A stretch of 64,000 nucleotides of DNA from NCBI RefSeq assembly GCF_026015985.1, contig NZ_CP110389.1, forward strand, positions 5,178,001-5,242,000, written 5' to 3'. Shown here one piece after another: positions 1 through 9,764 of the stretch. A program made the translations under genes and the position numbers. Below the pieces are notes generated by a model. It saw only the letters and a program-made list of their open reading frames with translations. It was not told the origin of the DNA and did no database searches. The DNA comes from Rhodopseudomonas sp. P2A-2r. Lineage in GTDB: Bacteria > Pseudomonadota > Alphaproteobacteria > Rhizobiales > Xanthobacteraceae. Position 1 is the first letter of the stretch; each line of letters starts with the position of its first letter.

Positions 1-30
1 ATGTCCGGCAACGTGATAGGAGCTCTCAAT

Positions 31-507
31 ATGGCGAAAAAATCAGCGATCGACGAATTTTCCGCCGGAATCATCACTAGAGTTAGCGTCTACCTGACAG
101 CATGTCTGGGCATGCTCCTCACGTTCGCGATGCTGGTTCGTACGCTTGATCCGCTAGAGGCAAAAAGGCTGACGCCGACCGATGAACTCCTCGTTCTATT
201 TGTCACGCTGCTTTTCACGTACATTGCAGTATGGTGTGCCGGCTTCCTCGCCGTTACTTCGACAAAGAATAAGATGCTTCAATCGTCCAAAGGGAATTAT
301 CGTCGCGACACCTCGCATAGCGAGAGCCGCAGGCTCGGCAAACGCACAACGGAAACAGCAAGATTGACGTCTGAAGAACGCGGATCTACCGCTCCGAAGA
401 GACGAGCCATGCCATCTTTCTGGAGCAAGATCGACCAGATCACCTTTCCTTCAAAGGCGTCGGATTCGCCTCGCGAAAGCGTGCGTGACGACGCAAAGCG
501 TGCGTGA
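31..507 (+). CDS. Small two-helix membrane protein of unknown function
   Basis: The reading frame is open from base 1, but an AGGAG ribosome site at 18-22 lies eight bases before the ATG at 31, so I place the start there (158 residues, MAKKSAIDEF...). Two hydrophobic stretches, at about residues 19-38 and 53-75, look like membrane helices joined by a short polar loop. The last 80 or so residues are polar and rich in Arg, Ser and Lys, probably a cytoplasmic tail. I recognise no family. The in-frame ATG at base 1 means a longer form starting before the window cannot be excluded. The next 230 bases hold no convincing gene. Confidence 0.6.
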   Translation: MAKKSAIDEFSAGIITRVSVYLTACLGMLLTFAMLVRTLDPLEAKRLTPTDELLVLFVTLLFTYIAVWCAGFLAVTSTKNKMLQSSKGNYRRDTSHSESRRLGKRTTETARLTSEERGSTAPKRRAMPSFWSKIDQITFPSKASDSPRESVRDDAKRA

Positions 508-739
508 CGGCGTCATGAGGGAATACGAACGACCGAGATGATTAAGCCGGAGACCGACCTGATCATGATCTGGACAATTGCGAACATTCGGCAAGTTCGC
601 CGCCCAAGCATTCCGATGTTCCGGGAATCAATTAACGAACCGCACTGCCAGCATGAGCCGATCGCTCCGGATAGAGGTGGAGTCGCCCGGTGAAAGCACG
701 ACGTATCCTGAACGAAGCGGGTCCCAGATGCACTTTCTC
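508..739. other. Intergenic, nothing recognised
   Basis: Short reading frames here have no ribosome site, no recognisable motif and unbalanced composition. I see no repeat, RNA gene or clear terminator. Confidence 0.4.
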
Positions 740-907
740 TCATGATCTCATTTTCGCGCCCGCCCGCGGAACATTCGCTGCTTGCCGCGCAAACGCAGTC
801 GCCAATCGGCGGACGCCGCTGTAGGTTTTGCGGACAATCCGAATCTGGCCAAGGACGTAGTGGAACTCTCTTTGATTGACTTTCCGCGCGATCGACTTGA
901 GGTCCAT
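740..907 (-). CDS. Small basic protein, 55 residues
   Basis: On the minus strand an ATG at 907 is preceded by GAGGAGGGCAGCT, an almost perfect Shine-Dalgarno sequence seven to eight bases upstream. It opens a 55-residue frame starting MDLKSIARK. The product is strongly basic (many Arg and Lys), has no Cys or obvious membrane helix, and carries a short hydrophobic stretch near residues 36-46. The frame also runs upstream of this ATG, but the ribosome site argues for the short form. No family is recognised. The upstream 100-140 bases contain a marked AT-rich tract (1008-1045) that could carry its promoter. The main evidence is the ribosome site. Confidence 0.45.
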   Translation of the reverse strand: MDLKSIARKVNQREFHYVLGQIRIVRKTYSGVRRLATAFARQAANVPRAGAKMRS

Positions 908-1673
908 AGCTGCCCTCCTCGCAGTGAGGTGAGACGGACGTTCAATGTGGCTCGCGAGGTGCCTGTCAGAACTCCGGTCACGCAATCATCCACAAGAGCC
1001 CTAGAAAATAAATAGTATTAAATCTATCTGTAAAATAATTAAATACTGCTAGCCGACGTTGTCAAGCCAAGGCCGATGAGCCTGCACGGAAGCCTCCGTC
1101 GGCCGCTCCAGCCACCACGACGTTGCCCATCACGGAAGGTTCTTGCCGGGCTCCCGAACAGACCATCCCGCAAAATTGGGCTTCGTTTGCATATCGCGCA
1201 ATTAAACGAGGCTCCATGTAGGAATTGCCTTCAAAGTTTCGTCCTCCGAGGGTGCGGCGTCGTTCACATCCGGTACTGTCCAAACTCGCAAAACCATCGA
1301 ACGGTCACAAGATGCCGGGAGCGACGGCCTTCGAACTCGTCTGGGAAGGTAGAAACTCCCGGCCCGGCATTAGGTCTGAAGATATTGGTGCGGGTCTGGG
1401 TCCCGAGGTGGGGCCACCACCGATCTCGCTTGATGTGGAAATACCCGACGCGTGGCCCGATATTTGCGTATGCTGATCTCTTAGCGCCGCCGCTTCAGAT
1501 TCGTGGGCGCGATGATCGATGTTGCGACCGGGTAGCGGCAATGTACGCGAATCCATTCATCCTTCCCGGAAGTTCAGAGAGCGACGAAATATCGACGGCT
1601 GACCCTTTCTCATGAGTTGACTTGACGTCCCCACCGACGTCGACATGATGCGGGCAAGCAAGAACAAGATCGG
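908..1673. other. Long intergenic region with an AT-rich tract
   Basis: No supported gene lies between the small minus-strand gene and the CoA-transferase. The tract at 1008-1045 is almost pure A/T and contrasts sharply with its surroundings; it may be a promoter or UP-like region. Plus-strand frames of up to 179 codons exist but are Arg/Pro/Cys-rich, lack ribosome sites and look like noise. Confidence 0.4.
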
Positions 1674-4120
1674 GTGGAAATGCCGAAATTGCCGTTGTCG
1701 GACATGCGCGTCGTGGAAATCGGATCCGGCGACGCCCTGAGCTATTGTGGAAAACTGTTCGCCGATTTCGGCGCTGAGGTCATCAAGGTCGAACCAACAG
1801 GTGGCGATCCGCTGCGCGGCATCGCCCCGTTTGTCGATGCCGGCGATGGCCGCCGCGAGAGCGGGACCTTCGCCTGGCTCAACACCAGCAAGCGCAGCAT
1901 CATCGCCGATCTCGACCGGCCTGCCGATGTCGCAAGAATAAGCGCGTTGCTGGCCACCGCCGACCTGCTGCTCGACGGCCGCCCGCCGTCGGCGATCCAG
2001 GCTTCGCTACTGCCGCACGACGAATTGCGTCGTCGGCAGCCAGGCCTCGCCATCACCGCGCTGTCATGGTTCGGCGAGCACGGCCCGTATCGCGACTACC
2101 AGGCCACGGACTCGGTGTGCCGCTCGCTGGCCGGCAGCGTCAAACTGGTGGGGCCGCTGGAGGGCCCGCCGGTGCTGCCACGCGACGGCCAGATCGCGGT
2201 GATGGCCGGCACCACCGCCTTCATTCCAAGCCTCGCCGGCCTGTATGGTCGTGCCCATGGCGCGCGGCGCTTTGCGGTCAGCGCATTGGCAGCAATGCTG
2301 CAGATCAGCGAGTTCGACACCGGCCTGGCGCTGGAAGTCGGCTTCACCCGGCCGCGTCTCGCCATCAACCGCTTCGGCCGCGGCTATCCGGTCGGCACCT
2401 TCCCGACCAAGCACGGCTGGCTCGGCATCACCGTGGTGACCCCTGCTCAGTGGGGCGCCTTTTGCACGATGATCGGCCTGCCCGAGTTGGAAGCCGAGCC
2501 GCATTTCGCCGACAGCCTGCAGCGCACCACCCATTCCGCCGAGCTGCTGGGGATCTTCCAGCCGGTGCTGATGCAGCACACCGCGCAGCATTGGTTCGAG
2601 CGCGGCATCGAACTGCGCATTCCGCTGGCAATCGTGCCGGACATGGCCGAACTGCTGCAGCAGCCCTATTACCGCGAGCGCGGCGCCTTCGCGCCGGTCG
2701 CGATCGGCAGCGCATCGTTCGACGCGCCGGTGCTGCCGCAATACCTGACCAGATCGCGGCCGCTGCCCAACGGTCGCGCGCCGCTGGCCGGCGAGCACGA
2801 TGGCGAGGCCCTGCCCGCGCGCAAGCGCGTTGCCAGCCGCGCGGCGACGCCGGACGATCCACAGCCGCTCAAGGGCCTGCGCATCATCGACCTTACCATG
2901 GGCTGGGCGGGGCCGTCGGCGACGCGGCAGATGGGCGATCTCGGCGCCGACGTCATCAAGGTCGAATCCTGCCAGTATCCCGACTGGTTTCGCGGCACCG
3001 ACACCCGCGGACCGTATTATCCGGAGCGCACCTACGAGAAGATCTACTGGTTCCAGCAGATGAACCGCAACAAGCGCGGCATCACCCTGGACCTTACCCG
3101 GCCGCAAGGCATGACCCTGCTGAAGCGCCTGCTCGCCGATGCGGACGCGGTGATCGACAACTATGCCGCCGACGTGCTGCCGCGTATGGGGCTCGATGCT
3201 GCCGCGATGCTCGCGATCAATCCGCGGCTGGTGGTGGTGACCATGCCGGCGTTCGGCATGAGCGGGCCGTGGAGCGGCGTGCGCGCATACGGCTCGACGC
3301 TGGAGCAGGCCTGCGGCCTGCCCTCGGTCACCGGACGCGAGGGCGACCCGCCGACCATGCTGCATGCGGCGCTCGGCGATCCAGTCGGCGGCGTCAGCGC
3401 CGCCGCGGCGCTGCTGCTCGGCTTCATGCATCAGCGCAACACCGGCGAGGGCCAGCACATCGATCTCAGCGCCGTGGAAGCACTGCTGCCGCTGGTGGCG
3501 CCATCGATCATCAAACAATCCGCCACCGGCACGTCCGGCCCGCGGATCGGCAACCGCCACCCGCGCTTCGTGCCGAACGGCTGCTTCCCTGCGCCGGCGA
3601 GGACCAGTGGATCACCCTGGCGGTGCGCAGCGATGCCGAATGGCAGGCATTGTGCGCCGTGATTCATCGCCCGGACCTCGCCGCCGATCTGCATCTGGCG
3701 ACGGCGGAAGGGCGGCGCGCCGAGGAGGACCGCATCGAGGTCGCGGTCCGACACTGGACCGCCACCGTGCGACCGGATCTCGCCATGGTCACCCTGCAGG
3801 CGCACGGCATCCCCGCCGGCGTGGCGCGGCTGCCGATGGACCTGCCCGGCGACCCGCATTTGGTCAAGGTGGGCCACTGGCAGTCAGTGGAGCGGCCGTT
3901 CATGGGGCCACACCTGCTGCCGTCGGTTGCCTATCGCGAAGGCGACGCCGAGATGCCCTACCCGGTCGAGCATCTCGCGCCGACGCTCGGCCAGCACAAT
4001 GCCGAAGTGCTCGGAGAGTTGCTCGGACTGTCGGACGCCGAGATTGCCGAATTGCGCGCCGCGGAAATCATCGGCGACATGGCGATCGCGAAAAAGGCGA
4101 AGGCCGCGAGCGGCAAGTAA
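1674..4120 (+). CDS. Fused double CaiB/BaiF (type III) CoA-transferase, one-base frameshift
   Basis: About 815 residues containing two family III CoA-transferase domains in tandem. The first starts MRVVEIGSGDALSYCGKLFADF-like and spans about residues 1-370. The second begins near residue 400 (LKGLRIIDLTMGWAGPSATR) and runs to the end. These enzymes move CoA between carboxylic acids. The second domain keeps a GDPVGG segment where the catalytic Asp of the family is expected. The matching part of the first domain (QIAVMAGTTAF) seems to lack it, so the first half may be structural. The frame breaks at the C run 3587-3589: adding one C restores FPCAGEDQWITLAV, typical of the family. Start is GTG 1674 or ATG 1680. 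It heads the transport cluster, consistent with CoA activation of the imported acid. Confidence 0.85.
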
Positions 4121-4126
4121 GACGCC

Positions 4127-4176
4127 TCGTCGTCATTCCCGGGGCGCGACAGCGCAGCTCGCGCTCCCGGGCATCA
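4127..4176. repeat. Palindromic intergenic element
   Basis: Contains the arms CCCGGGGCGCG and CGCGCTCCCGGG around a short loop, just after the CoA-transferase stop. It may act as a transcription stop or RNA stem between that gene and livK. The style matches other palindromes in this cluster. Confidence 0.5.
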
Positions 4177-4302
4177 CACTGCACTTATGTCGTGCTTGCG
4201 GCTTTCGCAGCGTTGGGCCACAATTGACGCAAGGTCTCTAACGGACGGGCGCAAAGCCCGGCGTTTCAACAGCGGCCAACAAAAACTTCCAGGGAGAATC
4301 CG

Positions 4303-5535
4303 ATGCGCAGGTTCGCACTCATTGCTGCCATAACACTGCCTTTGCTCGCGACGACCGCGATGGCGCAGGAAACCGTCAAGATCGGTTACATCGATCCACT
4401 GTCCGGCGGTGGCGCCAGTGTCGGCGAGGTCGGCTACAAGACCTTCCAGTTTCTCGCCGATGAGGTGAACGCCAAGGGCGGCATTCTCGGCAAGAAGGTC
4501 GAGATCGTGCCGCTCGACAACAAGACCAATCCGCAGGAAAGCCTGATCCAGGCGCAGAAGGCGATCGATAGCGGCGTGCGCTACATCACCCAGGGCAACG
4601 GCTCCGCGGTGGCCGGCGCACTGTCAGACTTCATCACCAAACACAACGATCGCAATCCCGGCAAGGAAGTGCTGTACTTCAACTATGCCGCGGTCGACCC
4701 GGTGCTCACCAACGAAAAATGCAGCTTCTGGCATTTCCGCTGGGACGCCAGCTCCGACATCAAGATGGAAGCGCTCACCAACTACATGAAGGGCGTTCCG
4801 GCGATCAAGAAGATCTATCTCATCAACCAGGACTATTCGTTCGGCGAGTCCGTGCGCTCCGCGGCCAGGAAGATGCTGGCGGCCAAGCGGCCCGACATCC
4901 AGATTGTCGGCGACGAACTGCATCCGCTGCTCAAGATCACCGACTTCGCGCCCTACATCGCCAAGATCAAGGCGTCTGGCGCCGACAGCGTGGTGACCGG
5001 CAACTGGGGGCAGGACTTTGCGCTGCTGTTGAAGGCCGCCGCCGACGCCGGACTGAAGGTCAACTGGTACACCTATTATGCCGGCGGCACCGGTGGTCCC
5101 ACCGCGATCAAGCAGGCCAATCTCGACCACCAGGTATTCCAGGTCGGCGAGGGCATTCCGAACCTCGACCACAAGTCGTCGCAGGAATTCGAGAAGGCGA
5201 TCCGCGCCAAGTATGACTTCAGCCTGTTCTACCCCCGCGCCGTCAACGAGATGCGGATGTTCGCTGCCGCCGCCGAAAAGGCCAAGTCGCTCGATCCGGT
5301 CAAGGTCGCAGCGGCCCTCGAAGGCATGGAGTGGGAGGTGTTCGACGGCGGCAAGGGCGTGATGCGCAAGTCCGACCATCAGTTCTTCCAGCCGATCTAC
5401 ATCTCCTCGCTCGGCGAACGCAGCGCGAAGGAGCCGTTCGACGAGGAAAAGACCGGCTGGGGCTGGAAACTGGTGGCCAAGATCGACACCGCCGCCACCG
5501 AACTGCCGACCACCTGCAAGATGGAGCGGCCGTAA
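4303..5535 (+). CDS. livK: Periplasmic substrate-binding protein of a Liv-type ABC transporter
   Basis: A 410-residue protein with a classical signal peptide (cleavage expected after ATAMA near residue 21) and the type 1 periplasmic-binding fold used by branched-chain amino acid and related carboxylate transporters (VKIGYIDPLSGGGASVGEVG near the mature N-terminus). AGGGAG sits seven bases before the ATG. It is first in a livK-H-M-G-F order, so it should capture the substrate for the permease pair downstream. The ligand cannot be read from sequence. Proteins of this group bind amino acids but also aromatic or fatty acids and amides, and the neighbouring CoA-transferase and ligases favour an organic acid. 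Confidence 0.9.
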   Translation: MRRFALIAAITLPLLATTAMAQETVKIGYIDPLSGGGASVGEVGYKTFQFLADEVNAKGGILGKKVEIVPLDNKTNPQESLIQAQKAIDSGVRYITQGNGSAVAGALSDFITKHNDRNPGKEVLYFNYAAVDPVLTNEKCSFWHFRWDASSDIKMEALTNYMKGVPAIKKIYLINQDYSFGESVRSAARKMLAAKRPDIQIVGDELHPLLKITDFAPYIAKIKASGADSVVTGNWGQDFALLLKAAADAGLKVNWYTYYAGGTGGPTAIKQANLDHQVFQVGEGIPNLDHKSSQEFEKAIRAKYDFSLFYPRAVNEMRMFAAAAEKAKSLDPVKVAAALEGMEWEVFDGGKGVMRKSDHQFFQPIYISSLGERSAKEPFDEEKTGWGWKLVAKIDTAATELPTTCKMERP

Positions 5536-5571
5536 GATCGGCAGAAGTGCTGCTGACGCCACGGGCGCCGT

Positions 5572-5732
5572 AGCTCCTCTCCCCGCCCTGCGAAGCGAAG
5601 CTTCGCTAGGCGGCGAGAGGGTCGGGGTGAGAGGGATTCTGTGTTTCACTCGCTGGCTCCCCTCACCCGACATCCGCGCTTCGCGCGAATGCCGACCTCT
5701 CCCCGCAAGCGGGGAGAGGTAAAGAAGGAAGC
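5572..5732. repeat. Intergenic palindromic repeat (CTCTCCCCGC...GCGGGGAGAG type)
   Basis: A 160-base block between livK and livH built of inverted segments: GCGAAGCGAAGCTTCGC near 5588-5607 and CTCTCCCCGCAAGCGGGGAGAG near 5698-5719. A related block occurs at 12540-12735. It has no coding potential. It probably forms strong RNA stems, which could reduce readthrough from the highly expressed livK gene into the permeases. Confidence 0.7.
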
Positions 5733-5779
5733 GACTCCTTTCGCTTTGCTGATCAACGCTCATCACCATTAGGTCCACC

Positions 5780-6726
5780 GTGCTTGAACTGATCGTCATC
5801 TCCACCCTCAACGGCGTCCTGTTCGGCATGCTGCTGTTCCTGATGGCCAGCGGGTTGACGGTGATCTTCAGCATGCTCGGCGTGCTCAACTTCGCTCATG
5901 CCAGCTTTTACATGCTGGGCGCCTTCTTCGGCTTCCAGATCAGCCGCTGGGTCGGCTTCTGGCCCGCGCTGCTGATCGCCCCCTGCTGGCCGGCGCGATC
6001 GGCGCCGCCGTCGAGCGATATGGCCTGCGCCGGGTGCACAAGAACGGCCACGTCGCCGAACTGCTGTTCACCTTCGGCCTTGCCTTCGCCATCGAGGAAA
6101 TCGTGCAGATCATATGGGGCAAGAGCCCGGTGGATTTCCGCGTGCCGCCGCTGCTCGATTTTCCTGCCTTCACCATCTTCTCCACCAACTATCCCGCCTT
6201 CAAGATGTTCATGCTGCTGGTGTCGGTGGTGATCTTCATCGGCCTGCTGGTGGCGCTCAAGCGGACGCGGATCGGCCTGATCGTGCAGGCCGCGCTCACC
6301 CATCCGCACATGGTCGGCCATCTCGGCCACAATGTCGGGCGGATCTTCATGCTGGTGTTCGGCGTCGGCACCGCGCTGGCCGCCGTCGCCGGCGTCATTG
6401 CCGGGCCGGCGCTGGTGACGCAGTCCAACATGGCCGGGCTGCTCGGGCCGATCCTGTTCGTGGTCGTTGTGGTCGGCGGCCTCGGCTCGCTGCCCGGCGC
6501 CTTTGTGGCGTCGCTGCTGATCGGGCTGGTGCAGACCTTTGCGGTGTCGATGAACGGCTCGCTGGCCGGCGCCTTCGGACCGCTCAGCCCCGACTACGCC
6601 GCCACCTGGCTGTCCGACATCTGGAACGTCACCATCGCCCAGATCGCCCCGATCATGCCCTACATGCTGCTGGTGCTGATCCTGATCTTCCGCCCGATGG
6701 GTCTCCTGGGAACACGCGATACATGA
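5780..6726 (+). CDS. livH: Liv-type ABC transporter permease (LivH family), one-base frameshift
   Basis: Inner-membrane permease of about 315 residues with roughly eight hydrophobic helices. The N-terminus (GVLFGMLLFLMASGLTVIFS, then GVLNFAHASFYMLGAF) carries the LivH signature. The frame is interrupted at the C run 5978-5982: one added C gives LLIAPLLAGAIGAAVERYGL and joins the two halves. The C-terminal half contains the usual GGLGSLPGAFVASLLIG loop that contacts the ATPases. The stop overlaps the start of livM by ATGA, so the two are translationally coupled. The break is probably a sequence error. Confidence 0.88.
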
Positions 6727-8030
6727 GCGACCTCGCCTCCACCTCCTCCGTCGCGCCGCCGCTGCCGGCCGCCGCCGACAAGCTGAAGTTCTACGGACTT
6801 TGGCTCGCCGTCATCGTGGCGCTGCTGGTGCTGCCAAAACTGTTCTCCTCGGGAGGCGCGCTGACCACCTTCAGCCTGGTCGGCATCTCCATCATCTTCG
6901 CGCTGTCCTACAACATCCTGCTCGGCCAGACCGGCATGCTGTCGTTCGGCCACGCGGTCTATTACGGGCTCGGCGGCTTCCTCGCGATCCACGCCATCAA
7001 TATCGTGGCGAAAAACAAGTTCGCCGTCCCGCTGCCGCTGATTCCGCTGGTCGGCGGCCTCGCCGGCCTGCTGTTCGCAGCCCTGCTCGGCTGGGTGTCG
7101 ACACGGCGCTCCGGCACCGCCTTTGCCATGATCTCGCTCGGCCTCGCCGAACTGGTGGCGTCGTCGGCACTGATCCTGCGCACCTTCTTCGGTGGCGAGG
7201 CCGGCGTCTCTGCCAACCGCACCAAGGTGTTTCGGCTGTTCGACTGGAGTTTCGGGCCGCAGATCCAGATCTATTATCTGGTGGCGGCGTGGACGCTGCT
7301 CGCCGTCATCGCCATGTATGCCCTGACCCGCACGCCGCTAGGCCGGATGTGCAACGCGGTGCGCGACAATCCCGAGCGCGTGCAATTCGTCGGCTACGAC
7401 CCGCACGTCATCCGCTATCTCGCTTTCTGTTTCGCCGGCTTCTTCGCAGGCATTGCCGGCGCCCTGGCCGCGATCAATTTCGAGATCGCCAATTCGGCCT
7501 ACCTCGGCGCGGTACAGTCAGGCACTGTCTTGTTCTCGACCTATATCGGCGGCATCGGCTTCTTCATCGGCCCCATCGTCGGCGCGATCTTCGTCACGGT
7601 GCTGTCGCTGGGGCTGAGCGACCTCACCCCGGTATGGCAGTTGTATTTCGGCCTGTTCTTCATCGTCGTGGTGATGTATGCGCCGGGCGGGCTCACCGGG
7701 CTCCTGATGATGCACCGACCGCTGATCCGGGCGGGCACGCTCGGCCGCGTGCTGCCGAGCTATGCCGTCGCCCTCGTCCCGACCCTGGCGATGATCACCG
7801 GGCTGATGCTGGCGATCGAGACCATCGTGCATTTCACCGTCAATCCAGGCGACGATTCCCACATCAAGTCGTTCGGAATCCCGTTCGATGCTGCGAACCC
7901 GTATATCTGGGGAATCGCCGCACTTCTGATCTTCGGCGGATTTTATCTGGCGCAGAAGAGCTGGGGTCGGGTCGCGCGGGCCTGGGACGATGCGCTCGGC
8001 GCCGCGCGCGAAAAAGGAATCGCCGCATGA
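6723..8030 (+). CDS. livM: Liv-type ABC transporter permease (LivM family)
   Basis: A 435-residue inner-membrane permease, second partner of the LivH protein before it. After a short polar N-terminus it shows about ten hydrophobic helices, with the LivM landmark SYNILLGQTGMLSFGHAVYY near residue 60 and the cytoplasmic coupling loop around TPLGRMCNAVRDNPERVQFV. The C-terminal 80 residues add two further hydrophobic stretches beyond the usual family end, an extension seen in some long LivM proteins. Start ATG overlaps the livH stop and its own stop overlaps livG, both as ATGA. Confidence 0.92.
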   Translation: MSDLASTSSVAPPLPAAADKLKFYGLWLAVIVALLVLPKLFSSGGALTTFSLVGISIIFALSYNILLGQTGMLSFGHAVYYGLGGFLAIHAINIVAKNKFAVPLPLIPLVGGLAGLLFAALLGWVSTRRSGTAFAMISLGLAELVASSALILRTFFGGEAGVSANRTKVFRLFDWSFGPQIQIYYLVAAWTLLAVIAMYALTRTPLGRMCNAVRDNPERVQFVGYDPHVIRYLAFCFAGFFAGIAGALAAINFEIANSAYLGAVQSGTVLFSTYIGGIGFFIGPIVGAIFVTVLSLGLSDLTPVWQLYFGLFFIVVVMYAPGGLTGLLMMHRPLIRAGTLGRVLPSYAVALVPTLAMITGLMLAIETIVHFTVNPGDDSHIKSFGIPFDAANPYIWGIAALLIFGGFYLAQKSWGRVARAWDDALGAAREKGIAA

Positions 8031-8776
8031 GCACCGCCATCGAGCTGCGCGGGGTCGAGAAGGCCTTCGGCATCACCAAGGTGATCCGCAATGTCGACCT
8101 CGCCGTGGCGCAAGGTGAGCGCCATGCTCTGATCGGCCCCAACGGCGCCGGCAAGTCGACTTTGTTCAACCTGATCTCCGGCTACATGAAGCCGACGGTG
8201 GGCCAGATCCTGCTGCGCGACGAAGTGATCTCCGGCCTGCCCCCGTTTCAGATCAACCGCCGCGGCCTGTCGCGCAGTTTTCAGGTCACCAACGTGTTCG
8301 CCAACATGACTGTGTGGGAGAACATCCGCTGCGCTGTGCTGTGGGCCACCGGGCAGCGTTACGCGTTCTGGAAGAACATCGACAACCTGCCGGAGGTGCG
8401 CGAGCGCACCGCGCAGATCCTGGGCGACATCAGCCTGACCGCCCGGCGCGACGTGCCGGCAGGGCTGCTGACCTATGCCGAACAGCGCGCGCTGGAGATC
8501 GGCATCACCATCGCCGGCGGCGCCGATGTCATCCTGCTCGACGAGCCCACCGCCGGCATGAGCCACGCTGAGACCGAACGCGCGGTCGCGCTGATCCGCC
8601 GCCTTACCGAGGGCCGCACGCTGTTGATCGTCGAGCACGACATGAGCGTGGTGTTCGGCCTCGCCGACCGCATCTCAGTACTGGTCTACGGCCAGATCAT
8701 CGCGTCGGGCACGCCGGAGGAGATCCGCGGTAATCCCAAGGTGCGCGAAGCCTATCTCGGCGAGGAGGCTGCGTAA
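8027..8776 (+). CDS. livG: Liv-type ABC transporter ATPase (LivG family)
   Basis: A 249-residue cytoplasmic ATPase. Walker A is GPNGAGKST near residue 39 and Walker B is VILLDEPTAGM near residue 165, followed by the LivG-type switch IVEHDM. The signature loop reads LLTYAEQRALEIG rather than the commoner LSYGxQRxLEIA, a mild divergence in the motif that closes over ATP. Its ATGA overlap with livM and one-base stop/start overlap with livF show it belongs to one polycistron. Confidence 0.93.
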   Translation: MSTAIELRGVEKAFGITKVIRNVDLAVAQGERHALIGPNGAGKSTLFNLISGYMKPTVGQILLRDEVISGLPPFQINRRGLSRSFQVTNVFANMTVWENIRCAVLWATGQRYAFWKNIDNLPEVRERTAQILGDISLTARRDVPAGLLTYAEQRALEIGITIAGGADVILLDEPTAGMSHAETERAVALIRRLTEGRTLLIVEHDMSVVFGLADRISVLVYGQIIASGTPEEIRGNPKVREAYLGEEAA

Positions 8777-9471
8777 TGCTCGAAGTCACGGACCTCCACG
8801 CCTATTACGGCAAGAGCCACATCCTGCAGGGCGTCGACATGCATATCGATGCCGGGGAGGTGGTCAGCCTGCTCGGCCGCAACGGCGTCGGCCGCTCCAC
8901 CACGGTGAAGGCGATCATGGGCGAAGTGCCGCCGCAGGGCCAGGTGCGCTTCAAGGGCAAGGATATTGCGGGGCTGCCAAGCTACAAGATCGCGCATCTC
9001 GGCCTCGGCTACGTGCCCGAGCATCGCGACATCTTCCCGGGCCTGACGGTCCGCCAGAACCTGATGCTGGGAATCAAGGATCCCAAGCATCCCGGCAAGT
9101 GGAAGCTCGACGACATGCTCGAGATGTTTCCCAACCTCGCCGCGCGCGTCGATACCGCCGCCGGCGTGATGTCCGGCGGCGAGAAGCAGATGCTGACGAT
9201 CTGCCGCACCCTGATGGGAGACCCCGACCTGGTGATGATCGACGAACCCACCGAGGGGCTGGCGCCGATCATCGTGCAGCAGGTCGGCGACCTCATCGCC
9301 GAAATCGCGCGACGCGGCGTCGCCATCCTGCTGGTGGAGCAGAAGCTGTCCATCGCCATGCGCATCTCGCATCGGCTCTACGTCATGGGCCACGGCCGCA
9401 TCGTGTTCGAAGGCACGCCGGCCGAACTCAAGGCCAACGACGCCGTGCGCAAGGAATGGCTGGAGGTGTGA
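8776..9471 (+). CDS. livF: Liv-type ABC transporter ATPase (LivF family) with Arg in Walker A
   Basis: A 231-residue ATPase, the second nucleotide-binding subunit of the first Liv system. It has LivF features: VPEHRDIFPGLTV near residue 78, signature MSGGEKQMLTICRTLMG, Walker B LVMIDEPTEGL and the switch LLVEQ. The Walker A loop reads GRNGVGRST, so the normally invariant phosphate-binding Lys is Arg. I believe this variant occurs in other rhizobial LivF proteins, but cannot check here. The partner LivG keeps a canonical loop, so ATP use may be asymmetric. The start overlaps the livG stop (TAATG). Confidence 0.92.
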   Translation: MLEVTDLHAYYGKSHILQGVDMHIDAGEVVSLLGRNGVGRSTTVKAIMGEVPPQGQVRFKGKDIAGLPSYKIAHLGLGYVPEHRDIFPGLTVRQNLMLGIKDPKHPGKWKLDDMLEMFPNLAARVDTAAGVMSGGEKQMLTICRTLMGDPDLVMIDEPTEGLAPIIVQQVGDLIAEIARRGVAILLVEQKLSIAMRISHRLYVMGHGRIVFEGTPAELKANDAVRKEWLEV

Positions 9472-9494
9472 AGGTAGGGCGGAAATCACCCGCT

Positions 9495-9640
9495 CCGTTG
9501 TCATCCCCGCCCAGCGCACCGAAGGTGCGCGCCGAGCGGGGATCCAGTACACGCAAGCCTGCGTTTCTATCGCTGAAGTCGATGTTTACTGGGTCGCCCG
9601 CTTTCGCGGGCGATGACAGCGGAAAAGGCGGCGCCGCTGG
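9495..9640. repeat. Composite intergenic palindromic repeat
   Basis: Starts with TCATCCCCGCC...GAGCGGGGATCCAGTA and ends with ACTGGGTCGCCCGCTTTCGCGGGCGATGACA, so two stems face each other around a unique centre. The layout is shared with 16090-16195, which shows it is a dispersed element and not part of either operon. No coding potential. It separates the first Liv operon from the second. Confidence 0.7.
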
Positions 9641-9764
9641 AGCGTCCCGGAATGACGGCGCACCTGTCGTTAGTCGAATAGGGTACGGTGCCGGACCCGT
9701 GTAGGTTTGACGTAACAGATCAAAATAACAGAGCGCCTAAGCGCCGTTGCAGGGGAGGAACAGC

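Noticed and set aside
1076..1615. Plus-strand frame of 179 codons in the left intergenic region
   Set aside because: No ribosome site, Arg/Pro/Cys-rich, no motif. Treated as non-coding.
2064..3560. Minus-strand open frame of about 500 codons inside the CoA-transferase
   Set aside because: It is antisense to a clear enzyme, rich in Arg, Gly, Ala and His, and typical of high-GC shadow frames.
4624..5889. Minus-strand frame of 421 codons across livK and the repeat
   Set aside because: Antisense shadow; it also translates the palindromic repeat, which no real gene would.
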